From assembly GCA_019694165.1 (NCBI GenBank), contig JAIBCL010000024.1, positions 1 to 64,000 on the forward strand: 64,000 nt of DNA, written 5' to 3'. This stretch comes from Verrucomicrobiaceae bacterium (GTDB taxonomy: Bacteria; Verrucomicrobiota; Verrucomicrobiia; Verrucomicrobiales; Verrucomicrobiaceae). A program made the position numbers and the translations under genes. Below, piece by piece: positions 15,756-24,252 of the stretch; the first letter of the stretch is position 1; the number at the start of each line of letters is the position of its first letter. Under the pieces are notes generated by a model that saw only the letters and a list, made by a program, of their open reading frames with translations, searched no databases and was not told the DNA's origin.

Positions 15756-18700
15756 ATGCCGCAGTCTGACACTGAAGACCAAGTAGAGCAGGGGGCCTTC
15801 GCCCGTCTGTGTGACATCGCGCACGAGGATGCGCGCCTGGAGGAGCTGACGCGCGAGGAGGTGGACGACTTCATCGCGGGGAATCTCGATGCGGAGGACT
15901 CGACGCGCGTGGAGCACTTGCTGGTGCGCCATCCGGCGCTGAGCCGGAAGGTTCATGCGGAGCGCGATGCATTCCGAAAGGCGTTCCCGATGCAACTCAT
16001 CAAAGAACAGAAGGCGGTGAGCGGCTCCTGGCGGACGGGCCGGTTCGTGGCGCCGCATCGGATGGCGGCCTACACCGTGAGCGCCGCGCCGCCGGATCTG
16101 GCGGCGCTGGACTGCGCGGTGAATCAGGCGGCGGACGAGGTGACGCAGCACGCGGTCTTTGCCCGGCTGGTGAACCCCGTGGATGGTCTCTGGCTGCGCT
16201 ACTGCCGCGCCGTGATGGATGGCGTGGTGGAGCCCGGCAGCGAGGAGTCGCTGGAGGGATTCCTTGCGCTGGTGGCGCTACGCTACGAGGTGCTCGTGCG
16301 CTGCGCGCCTTGGTGTGCCCGCGCACGGCTCATGCGCGAGTGCGCCCTCGCGCTGGCGGCGGCACGCCCGGAGAAGAAGCCCGTGGACTGCGCCGTGCTG
16401 GCTGCAAAGGCGGGCGTGGCGGAGCGGGAGGTGAAGGACATGGCGGACTGGATCGCCGGCTGTCGCGTGACCTTTGAGCAGCAGATGACCGTGGTGCTCA
16501 TCGACGACGAGGGCAGGGGGCACTGCGCGCAATTGCACTTCGAGCGTTTCATGGGCGGCACAGGGGGCCTGGTGCCTGGCGCTGAGATGGGGCTGGTGCC
16601 GATGGACTCCGCCTTTGCAGCCGCGCTGAAGGATGCCGAGCGCATCGCCGGCGACTATGGGGCGTGGAACGGCGGCGTCAGCGTGCGCTGGCGGCTCACG
16701 CTGCCGGAGGGCAGGGATGTCTCGCTTCTCGAGGGCGGCTCGCTCGGCATGGCGCTGGTGTTCGGCATCCTGCGCGCGTGCATGCCGGCGTCGCTGGCGG
16801 ATGCCCTGGCGCGGCTGGACCGCGAGTGCACTTTCATCTGCGGCGTGGGCGCCGATCACGCGGACCACATCGTGGAGAAAATCAGGACGCTGATGGAGCA
16901 CTCGAAGGTGAGGCTGGTGGTGGTCGAGAAACACGCCAGGGACGTCGTCGAAGCGGAGTGGGGCAAGCACCGCACGCTGCACGCGCCAAATGTTTTCGCC
17001 ATCCCGGACCCGCGCGGAAAAGACCGGCATCCCGCGGCCGGCGATGTGAATGATCCGGAGAAAACGGATGAACGCTGGCGCCACGAGATGCGGGTGATCC
17101 TGGCCGATGACATCGCGCAGGCGCTGGACACGATCGTGGTGGAGCAGGACCTCGAGTTTCCATTTCCCTGGTGGGAGCGGCTGGACCGCATCCCGAACGA
17201 CTGGCTCCAGCGCACATGGATGGAGCGATGGGTGGAGCAGTCCCTCACGCGTGAAGGCTCGAAGGTCACGCTCATCGAAGGCACCGTGGGCGCGGGCAAG
17301 ACGAGCTTCGTGAAGATGCTGCTGCGCTCGAAGCTGGCCGAGCGGCCCGTGGCGCACTTCATCGAGGCCGGCGCGCCGGCGGGCGATCTTTCGCAGTCGC
17401 CGGAAGTGTTCCTGCGCAGCATGTGTTTCCAGTTGTGCCGGAAGCACAGGCTGGTGCTGAAGCCACCGGGAGACTCCGCCGCCATGATGGCCGGCGGCTA
17501 CACGGTGGCGTGGCAGCTCGTCGAGCTGCTGCTTCAGGCTTACGAAAAAACGAAGCGGTTTGAGACCTTGATATTTGACGGCCTGGATCAGGCCTATGGG
17601 CCGGGCGCATGGGACTCAGGCCAGGCCGGCGCCCTGCCGGAACTCATCACCGCGATCAATGCGCGCGACCGGGAATGGAAGTCCGTGCGCATCCTCGCCA
17701 CCTCGCGCTGGGATGCGCTCGACAAAGCGCCGCGTTTGCAAAATCTGGGCCTCGATGAACGGTCGCATCTCAAGCTCTGGAATACGGAGAGCAGCGATGC
17801 GTGTGGCGGCTGCGCTCCCGCCGAGCAGGTGAAGAAGGACATCATCGCATATCTCAAGCGGCCGCAGCATCAGATGTCACCGACCCAGGCGGCAAAGGCG
17901 GCGAATGCGGCCTCCGGAAGCTTCCTCTTCGCGCGCCTCTACAACACGGAAGGCGTCGGTGACGTGAAGGACCTCGACGAACTGCTCGACCGGCTCTTCC
18001 TCCGTGCCGCCGCAGCGCGGGCTGCGGTAAAGACGCGGGAGGCCATCATCGCCGCCGGCGCGCGGCTGCTCGAAGGCGTGGGACTGCTGGCCGTCGAGCG
18101 CGAGCCTTTGTCGTGGTCGTTGTTCCGCCAGTTGATGAGGCCGACGGAGGCCGAGGCCGCCGCCATGTCCGCCGAACAACGCGAAGCCGCGGAGCGTGAG
18201 GCCGGGCGGCGCGAGGCCGCCGCGCGCGACGCCGTGAGCGCCTTGTCCATGCTTTTTGAGGACGGCGCGCTGGTCTCCGACGACCGCCGCGTGCGCTGGA
18301 TACACGACTACGTGCCGCGCTTCATCCGTTGCTGCGCAGATGGCCGGAAGACATCTGCGAATCTCTCCCTGTCCGCCGCCAAGTTCAAGGAGCGCCCGGA
18401 GGTGGCGGCCGCCGGCGACACCGCCTGCTGGTGGCACAGCCTGTGGGGGGACGTGACGCTCAGATGGCATCATTTCCCCGACGGCAGCGCGGCGCGGGAG
18501 TATGCCGTGAGCCACCTGCTCGTGCATTTGCGCAAGGCCGGACGTTGGGCGGACCTCGAGCGCGCCTTCTGCAACGCCGCCTACCTGAAGGCCAAGCTCA
18601 GCCACCCGATGGGTTTCCGCTACCTGCGCAAGAACCTCGCCCGCGCCATGAGCGAGCGGCCGCCGGAGACGGGAAAATTCGACTGGCAGGACATCCTCAA

Positions 18701-21203
18701 CGTCATCCGCAACGTGCTCACACCGCTCACCGGCGGCGACGCCAAGGTCTGGGTGCACGTCTTCCAGGAGATGCACAATCAGGCGCCCGCAGCCCTGCGT
18801 GACAGCTTGAACAAAGAGTGCGACGGCTTTTTCGATCATGTCAAAAGCGAACTCGCGCACGCCGAGGCCGGCGGCGTGTGGCTCAAGTCCCTGCGCGACA
18901 GCACCTTCCTGCGCGAGCCTGGCGATCCCATGCCGCATCCCTGCCATGTGCCGTCCATCGCCTTCTCGCGCACGCGTTCGGATGACGAGCAGTGGCTGAC
19001 GGCCACCTTGGGCGCCGACGCCGTGCTCCGGCTTTGGAAGCACAGCAGCAACAAGGGGCCGCTGCTCCGCGACATCGACCTCCTGGCCTTCGACGGCTAT
19101 CGTGTTCAGGATGCTCACCAGCCGCGCGGCATGCCGCCGCGCGGCGTGGTCTTCGTGCCCGGCGCGCGCTACAACATCGTGGCACTCGCCGCGCGGTTGT
19201 GTTTCATCCGCTACGACATCGACGATGAGACCCAGCTTCCGCAGTGCCATTTCGGACCCGGCTCCATGCTCATGCACGCCATCGCCGCGCCGTCCGGGTG
19301 TACGCTGCCATTGTTCGCCGTTTCCTTCGAAGACGGTTCTGTCCGCATTTACGATGCCGACCTGCCCGGCCACTCCTTGGGCGAGCTGCGCTGTGATCCA
19401 CCCGGTGCGAAGAACGGCGGCGGCGCCATCTCAGGCGTCGAGCCGCCGCCCGGCTCGGTGCCAAATCTCTTCTGTGCCATCACCTGGTCGCCTGACGGCA
19501 GACGCATCGCCGTGGGGCAGCCGGACTGGAGCATCCTGGTGTGGGACATCGATCTGGCTGAATATCAGAAGGACCGCGCGCGGCTGTTGTCGGCAAGACC
19601 AGCCTCACACGCAAGAACACCGGCCGCCAGCCGGCGCGGACCGGTGGTGATGATCGACGAGTCCCTCGGCATCGGCGGCACGCTCCGATTCGTCGTCCCG
19701 AAACAGAACCGGCGGCCTGACGGACTTGGCTTCTCGCGCGACGGCAGCATCCTGGCCGTCGGCGGCGGATACGAGCGCGGTTTTCTCGAACTTTGGGACT
19801 TCCAGACGATGCAGGGAGCCATTCATCCCGCTCATCAGAATGCCATCTGGGCCATCGAGTGGCTCGCGCGTCCGCATCCGGGCGCGCCCGAAGGCCAGGC
19901 GACCTCCCGTGACGACTGGATGATCGCGACCGGCAGCCACGACCGCACGCTTGCCGTCTGGGCCTGGCGTGCGCTGGCATCCGCCGGCACCACCAGCGAA
20001 GTGTTCAAGCAAGCTGGCGTCAGCGCCGACGGACGTGTGCACTCAAGATTCGACGTCACCTACCGCGAGCGCTCCGCTCCGCTCGCCGTGCGTTCGTTGG
20101 TTGATGGCGTACTGTCCATCGCCGTGTCGCCGGATCAAAAGCGCATAGCCACTTCGGGTGTCGATCGCGTGGCCCAGAGCTGGACGGTCAAGTCGCTCCT
20201 CGACCCCGAGATAGCGAAGGTGGCGGACCTGGGGAATTTCCACGGCAATGTGTACCACGCGGCGTGCTACTCGCCGGACGGCCTCTTCTTTGCCACCGGC
20301 AGTCATGACGGCTGGGTGCGCCTGTGGAATCGGGAGTCGAAGAACGCGCTGGAGTTCTCGCCGTTCAACCTGGGCACCTCCGTGCAGGCGCTGCGCTTTT
20401 CCCCGGACGGGCGCGCGCTGCTCGTCGGCCTGGCCAGCGGCGAGTGTGTGATGTGGTTCTGTGACGAGGAATACCGGGAGAAGCGCCGGCTCACCATCCG
20501 CGGCACAGCGCCCGTCACCGCCGTCGAGTTTCATCCGCAGCAAAAGGACGTGGAGTTTGCCTTTGCCATCGGCGATGCCGACGGCATCGTCCGCATCTTC
20601 CGCAGCGCTGAGGATGCTGATCCGCTGGTGCTCGCCCACGCGGTCAAAGACGATGGTGATGACGATGCCTGGCGGGAGAAAAAAGTGCGCTGCCTGTCAT
20701 TCTCCACTGCCGCGCCCTTGCTGGCTTCGGGCGGGAATGACACGCAGATCGTGATCTGGGATCTCAAGCATCGGGCCTGCGTCTGGCGCAAAAAAAGCGC
20801 GCACAACGGACGCATCAAATCCTGCGCCTTCTCGCCGGACGGCACGTTGCTCGCCACGGGCGGCCAGTTTCACGTGAAAATCTGGAACACCGCCAACGGG
20901 CAGATCGCGCATGTCTTCCAGGCCCATGCCGATGAAGTGTGGACGCTGCTCTGGGGCGGGTCCGGAACCTTGCTCGCCAGCGGCGGCAAGGACCGCTCCC
21001 TCGTGCTCTGGCGCATCGCTGGTGATTCGCTCGAAGACCGCCGGCTCGCCCGCCTGCCATGCGCCGGCGCCGTGCTCGCCGCGTGGTTCTCCGCCGACGC
21101 CCGCGATCTCCTCGTCGCCGACCCCGGCCCCGAGCGCCGCCTGCCGAACTGCTCCGTTGTCGAAATCCGCGGTGACGTCATCACCGCGGCGCAGCAGCCG
21201 TAG
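15756..21203 (+). CDS. Giant STAND-type NTPase with Lon-like segment and WD40 repeats
   Basis: An 1815-residue protein. Residues 12-70 are anti-sigma-like (TREEVDDFIAGNLDAEDSTR). Residues about 210-410 resemble a Lon (S16) proteolytic domain: LEGGSLGMALVFGIL with Ser329, then VRLVVVEKHARDVVE like the Lon end segment; the catalytic Lys position seems changed. A Walker A motif, GTVGAGKTS (509-517), and Walker B LIFDGLDQ (605-612) mark a STAND/NACHT-like NTPase. A helical region follows to about 1060. About 12 WD40 units then reach the C-terminus (LRLWKHS, ILVWDIDL, LELWDFQT, VRLWNRES, IVIWDLKH, VKIWNTAN, LVLWRIAG), enough for two propellers. Such architecture is typical of signalling and conflict sensors. 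Start at 15756 is chosen because the frame upstream is a shadow of the previous gene. Confidence 0.85.
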   Translation: MPQSDTEDQVEQGAFARLCDIAHEDARLEELTREEVDDFIAGNLDAEDSTRVEHLLVRHPALSRKVHAERDAFRKAFPMQLIKEQKAVSGSWRTGRFVAPHRMAAYTVSAAPPDLAALDCAVNQAADEVTQHAVFARLVNPVDGLWLRYCRAVMDGVVEPGSEESLEGFLALVALRYEVLVRCAPWCARARLMRECALALAAARPEKKPVDCAVLAAKAGVAEREVKDMADWIAGCRVTFEQQMTVVLIDDEGRGHCAQLHFERFMGGTGGLVPGAEMGLVPMDSAFAAALKDAERIAGDYGAWNGGVSVRWRLTLPEGRDVSLLEGGSLGMALVFGILRACMPASLADALARLDRECTFICGVGADHADHIVEKIRTLMEHSKVRLVVVEKHARDVVEAEWGKHRTLHAPNVFAIPDPRGKDRHPAAGDVNDPEKTDERWRHEMRVILADDIAQALDTIVVEQDLEFPFPWWERLDRIPNDWLQRTWMERWVEQSLTREGSKVTLIEGTVGAGKTSFVKMLLRSKLAERPVAHFIEAGAPAGDLSQSPEVFLRSMCFQLCRKHRLVLKPPGDSAAMMAGGYTVAWQLVELLLQAYEKTKRFETLIFDGLDQAYGPGAWDSGQAGALPELITAINARDREWKSVRILATSRWDALDKAPRLQNLGLDERSHLKLWNTESSDACGGCAPAEQVKKDIIAYLKRPQHQMSPTQAAKAANAASGSFLFARLYNTEGVGDVKDLDELLDRLFLRAAAARAAVKTREAIIAAGARLLEGVGLLAVEREPLSWSLFRQLMRPTEAEAAAMSAEQREAAEREAGRREAAARDAVSALSMLFEDGALVSDDRRVRWIHDYVPRFIRCCADGRKTSANLSLSAAKFKERPEVAAAGDTACWWHSLWGDVTLRWHHFPDGSAAREYAVSHLLVHLRKAGRWADLERAFCNAAYLKAKLSHPMGFRYLRKNLARAMSERPPETGKFDWQDILNVIRNVLTPLTGGDAKVWVHVFQEMHNQAPAALRDSLNKECDGFFDHVKSELAHAEAGGVWLKSLRDSTFLREPGDPMPHPCHVPSIAFSRTRSDDEQWLTATLGADAVLRLWKHSSNKGPLLRDIDLLAFDGYRVQDAHQPRGMPPRGVVFVPGARYNIVALAARLCFIRYDIDDETQLPQCHFGPGSMLMHAIAAPSGCTLPLFAVSFEDGSVRIYDADLPGHSLGELRCDPPGAKNGGGAISGVEPPPGSVPNLFCAITWSPDGRRIAVGQPDWSILVWDIDLAEYQKDRARLLSARPASHARTPAASRRGPVVMIDESLGIGGTLRFVVPKQNRRPDGLGFSRDGSILAVGGGYERGFLELWDFQTMQGAIHPAHQNAIWAIEWLARPHPGAPEGQATSRDDWMIATGSHDRTLAVWAWRALASAGTTSEVFKQAGVSADGRVHSRFDVTYRERSAPLAVRSLVDGVLSIAVSPDQKRIATSGVDRVAQSWTVKSLLDPEIAKVADLGNFHGNVYHAACYSPDGLFFATGSHDGWVRLWNRESKNALEFSPFNLGTSVQALRFSPDGRALLVGLASGECVMWFCDEEYREKRRLTIRGTAPVTAVEFHPQQKDVEFAFAIGDADGIVRIFRSAEDADPLVLAHAVKDDGDDDAWREKKVRCLSFSTAAPLLASGGNDTQIVIWDLKHRACVWRKKSAHNGRIKSCAFSPDGTLLATGGQFHVKIWNTANGQIAHVFQAHADEVWTLLWGGSGTLLASGGKDRSLVLWRIAGDSLEDRRLARLPCAGAVLAAWFSADARDLLVADPGPERRLPNCSVVEIRGDVITAAQQP

Positions 21204-21216
21204 CGTCGGATGATCC

Positions 21217-21900
21217 TCAGCCCGCTTCTTCCACCAGCGCGCCATCCTGGATGACGAGCTTCCGGTCGCCGCGCCGTGCCAGCTCCTGGTCGTGCGTGAC
21301 CACGATGAGCGTCTTCCTGTCTTCACTCACCACGGACATGAGCATGTCGATCACGCCCGTGCCGGTGGCGGCGTCGAGATTGCCCGTCGGTTCGTCGGCA
21401 AAAATGATGGCGGGATCGTTGATGATCGCGCGTGCGATGGCCACGCGCTGCTGCTCGCCGCCGGAGAGTTCCGTCGGCAGGTGATCGAGCCGGCCGCCGA
21501 GGCCCACGCGCTCGAGCAGCTCCCGCGCGCGTTTCTCCGCCCGCGTGCCGCCGATCATCGAGGGCAGCAGCACGTTCTCCAGCGCCGTGAGTTCCGGCAG
21601 GAGGAAGTAGTGCTGGAAGACGAAGCCCATCGTGCGGTTGCGCGCCTCTGCGCGCTTTTTCGGAGCGATGTGGTAGAGCGACCGGCCCAAAACCTGCACG
21701 TCGCCCGCGTCAGGCCGCTCAAGGCCGCCCAGCACGTAGAGCAGGGTCGTCTTGCCGGCACCTGATGCACCGCACAAGAACACGCGCTGTCCCGGCTCCA
21801 CCACGAGATTCACGCCGCGCAGCACGTGCAGATCCTTGCCGGAGAGCCGGTAGTGGCGGTGGACGTCGCGGGCGATGAGCGGCTGGTCGGTTGTGGACAT
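21217..21900 (-). CDS. LolD-like ABC transporter ATP-binding protein
   Basis: A 227-residue ATPase of the LolD/MacB class. Walker A GASGAGKTTLLYVLGG at about 39-54. The Q-loop region reads GFVFQHYFLLPELTALENV. The signature is LSGGEQQRVAIARAI, followed by Walker B IIFADEPTGNLD and the H-loop IVVTHD. Members work with LolC/E-type or MacB-type permeases to extract lipoproteins or other molecules from the inner membrane. No permease gene adjoins it here, so the partner must be elsewhere. It converges with the STAND gene, with 13 bp between the stops. Confidence 0.88.
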   Translation of the reverse strand: MSTTDQPLIARDVHRHYRLSGKDLHVLRGVNLVVEPGQRVFLCGASGAGKTTLLYVLGGLERPDAGDVQVLGRSLYHIAPKKRAEARNRTMGFVFQHYFLLPELTALENVLLPSMIGGTRAEKRARELLERVGLGGRLDHLPTELSGGEQQRVAIARAIINDPAIIFADEPTGNLDAATGTGVIDMLMSVVSEDRKTLIVVTHDQELARRGDRKLVIQDGALVEEAG

Positions 21901-21990
21901 CGGATCAGAGTTGGTGCGTTGGGTGCCGGCCGCGCCGGTAAATCTGCGCGGGCCGGCCTCGACCCTGCAGACTGCGGTGCGCCGCCGCCG

Positions 21991-22842
21991 CTACCATTTC
22001 AAATTCTTGAGGAAGGCGATGCTGTTCGGGATCTGTTCCATGGACGTGGGCGACTCGTCCTCGATGAAGTAGTGCTTGATGCCGATTTTCTGCGCGGCGC
22101 TGAAGATGGAGGGCCAGTTCATCTGGCCGGTGCCGAGCGCGACGTCGTTTTTCACGTCCGTGTGGCCTGTGAGCGCTCCGGTTGCCACGCCCTTCTTGAG
22201 GTCCTTGAGGTGCATGAGCTTCCAGCGGTCAGGATACTTTTCCATGAGCTTCGCGGGGTCCTGCCCGGGGAAGACCACCCAGAGGATGTCCATCTGGTAG
22301 GACACATGCCCGGGCCGCGTCTCCTTCATCAGGAGATCGAACAGCGTGCCGTCGCCATGCGGCTGAAATTCGTAGCCGTGGCAGTGGTAAAAGAAAGTGA
22401 TGCCCGCCTTCGCCAGCGCCTCGCCGGCGCGGTTGAAGACCTTCACCGCATCGCGCGCTTCGGTTTCGTCGAAGTCGCCGACGTGGTCGATCCATGCGCA
22501 GCCGGCGTATTGGAGTCCCAGCGCCTTCGCCTCGGTGACGACGGCGTCGAGATCCACCTTGTAGCGGGAGTAAGGGAAGTGGCTGCTTACCGCCTTGAGG
22601 CCGCGCGCATCGAGTTCCTTCCTGAACTGCGCGGCGCTGAGATTGTAGGTGCCGGCCAGCTCCACCTCCGTGATGCCGAACTCCTTCACGCGGTCAAGCG
22701 TCCACGGCACGCCGCGGAGGGCGAACTGGCTGCGCAGGCTGTAAAGCTGGAGACCGACGGGCGAGGTGAAGCTCCCGCCTTGCTGTGCGGGCGCTGATGA
22801 CACGGCGGCGAGGGCGAGCGCGAGGGAAAGCAGGAGTTTCAT
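21991..22842 (-). CDS. Sugar phosphate isomerase/epimerase-like exported protein
   Basis: A 283-residue xylose-isomerase-like TIM-barrel protein with a signal peptide (MKLLLSLALALAAVSSAPAQ), so it acts outside the cytoplasm. Recognisable pieces: VGLQLYSLRSQF at the mature N-terminus, EFGITEVELAG, FFYHCHGYEFQP and QMDILWVVFPGQD. The family's metal ligands (Glu, Asp, His) lie in such strands. The start at 22842 is preferred to upstream in-frame ATGs because it opens the signal peptide. Exported members are very common in Verrucomicrobia and Planctomycetes; the substrate is unknown. Confidence 0.87.
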   Translation of the reverse strand: MKLLLSLALALAAVSSAPAQQGGSFTSPVGLQLYSLRSQFALRGVPWTLDRVKEFGITEVELAGTYNLSAAQFRKELDARGLKAVSSHFPYSRYKVDLDAVVTEAKALGLQYAGCAWIDHVGDFDETEARDAVKVFNRAGEALAKAGITFFYHCHGYEFQPHGDGTLFDLLMKETRPGHVSYQMDILWVVFPGQDPAKLMEKYPDRWKLMHLKDLKKGVATGALTGHTDVKNDVALGTGQMNWPSIFSAAQKIGIKHYFIEDESPTSMEQIPNSIAFLKNLKW

Positions 22843-22992
22843 GGGCGGGACACGGAGTTTCATGGCGTGGAGTGCGGGTGAAGGAATGACGCAGGGACGA
22901 GAGCGTGAAACCTCCGCGCGTCCAGCGGAGATCACCATCACCCGGTGCTTCGGTGCTGCCTGCGGGCTTCGATGCCTCACATGCCGCCGCCT

Positions 22993-24105
22993 TCATTCAA
23001 AAGCCCGCCACATCTTCGGGATCATGATCCACGCGCCATCGACAAGGACGAGGCCATCGAAGGCCATGCCCGCCGTCTTGCCCGGCTCCACAAACTCGAA
23101 GCCGTAAATCTGGATGCCCTGCTTGAGATGCGCGGCGTGCTTCGCGTAGCCGCCGGGCAGATTGTCGGGCGTGGTGACGAGGATTTTCGTCTGGCCCGGC
23201 TTTCCATCGACGCCGCTCTCGGGGATGTTCGCGAAGACCTTTTCGGCGTAGGCTGCCAGCGCCTTCGCGTCATCGGCCGTGGCGGTGATCGCGGCGATCT
23301 GCGCGTCCGCGGGTTTGAGCTTCAGCAGCGCGGCCTTGTTCCCGCGCAGCGCGGCGGCGAGTCCACGCACCACGTCTTCCATTCCGCTGCTGCCGGCGGC
23401 GGGCGCGGCGGGCACCGCCTTGCCATCGATGGAGACGAGCGTCAGTTCCTCTTCGCCCGCGCCGTTTGCGCCGGACATCGTCCAGCGGTCGCGTGCGATG
23501 CCCTTATCGTTGTCGGCCGTGATGATGACGATGCCGGCCTTCGCGCCCTCGACGATGGACACGGCGGCGAGGTAGTCTCCATCGGCCACCGCCAGGCCGT
23601 GATAGGTGCCCGAGGGCAGTTCCCACGTCGCTTTGGCCGTGCGCCCCTCACCCATTTCGAGAAGCAGCTTCCCGCCGCCGTTCTCGATCACATACTCGCT
23701 GGCATCCTTGCCGCGCGTGAGTTTGTAAGGTGCGACCTTGGCGGAAGGATCGCCACACAGGCCCCACACAGCCTCGATGTTCCTGCCCTCGGTGTCGCGC
23801 TTGTAGATCGCGATGGCCGCCGCGCCGGAGCCGAAGGTGGCGGCGATGACGCGGGAGCCGGGAAACAAGATCGCGGTGCCTTTGTCACCACCGCCGCCCT
23901 CATAGGCCCACACGGCCTGACGGGACTTGTCCATGCCGCCCTCGCCGGTGAGCGTGAGCGTGCCGCCCTTGCCGGCTGCGCCGCCGGGCATGACGGATTT
24001 GATTGTCTTGAGCACGATTTCCCTCGGCCCCTGCGCATGGCCGGCGGTGGCGATGAGGGCCGCACAGAAGCACGGCACGATGGATGATTTCAGGCGGATG
24101 TTCAT
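22993..24105 (-). CDS. Hypothetical exported protein
   Basis: A 370-residue protein with a signal peptide ending near AGHAQ. The mature part is Gly/Ala-rich with repeated beta-like stretches (ETTR-poor, many short strands such as GTLTLTGEGG, TKILVTTPDNLPGG, FEFVEPGKTAGMAFDGLVLV). A central stretch reads GEEELTLVSIDGKAVPA. No family is recognised. The start at 24105 opens the signal peptide; the frame extends upstream to 24168 without a better signal. Its stop lies about 150 bp from the isomerase start, so the two may be co-transcribed. Confidence 0.7.
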   Translation of the reverse strand: MNIRLKSSIVPCFCAALIATAGHAQGPREIVLKTIKSVMPGGAAGKGGTLTLTGEGGMDKSRQAVWAYEGGGGDKGTAILFPGSRVIAATFGSGAAAIAIYKRDTEGRNIEAVWGLCGDPSAKVAPYKLTRGKDASEYVIENGGGKLLLEMGEGRTAKATWELPSGTYHGLAVADGDYLAAVSIVEGAKAGIVIITADNDKGIARDRWTMSGANGAGEEELTLVSIDGKAVPAAPAAGSSGMEDVVRGLAAALRGNKAALLKLKPADAQIAAITATADDAKALAAYAEKVFANIPESGVDGKPGQTKILVTTPDNLPGGYAKHAAHLKQGIQIYGFEFVEPGKTAGMAFDGLVLVDGAWIMIPKMWRAFE

Positions 24106-24252
24106 GGCGTTGCTGGTTGGTATGAGGTTGATGACGATGAACTGACGAGCCGGAATGCGGGGGGACAAACAGCGTGGTCAAACAGTGTGCGATTCCGAGT
24201 CCGCCGCAACTCGCCGCACGCGCCGGCTGCGGGGAACCGGAATGGCGGTCGA

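Noticed and set aside
17877..19373. Minus-strand open frame of 498 codons inside the STAND NTPase gene
   Set aside because: Low-complexity, Ala/Gly/Arg/His-rich product with no motif; it is antisense to a well-supported coding region.
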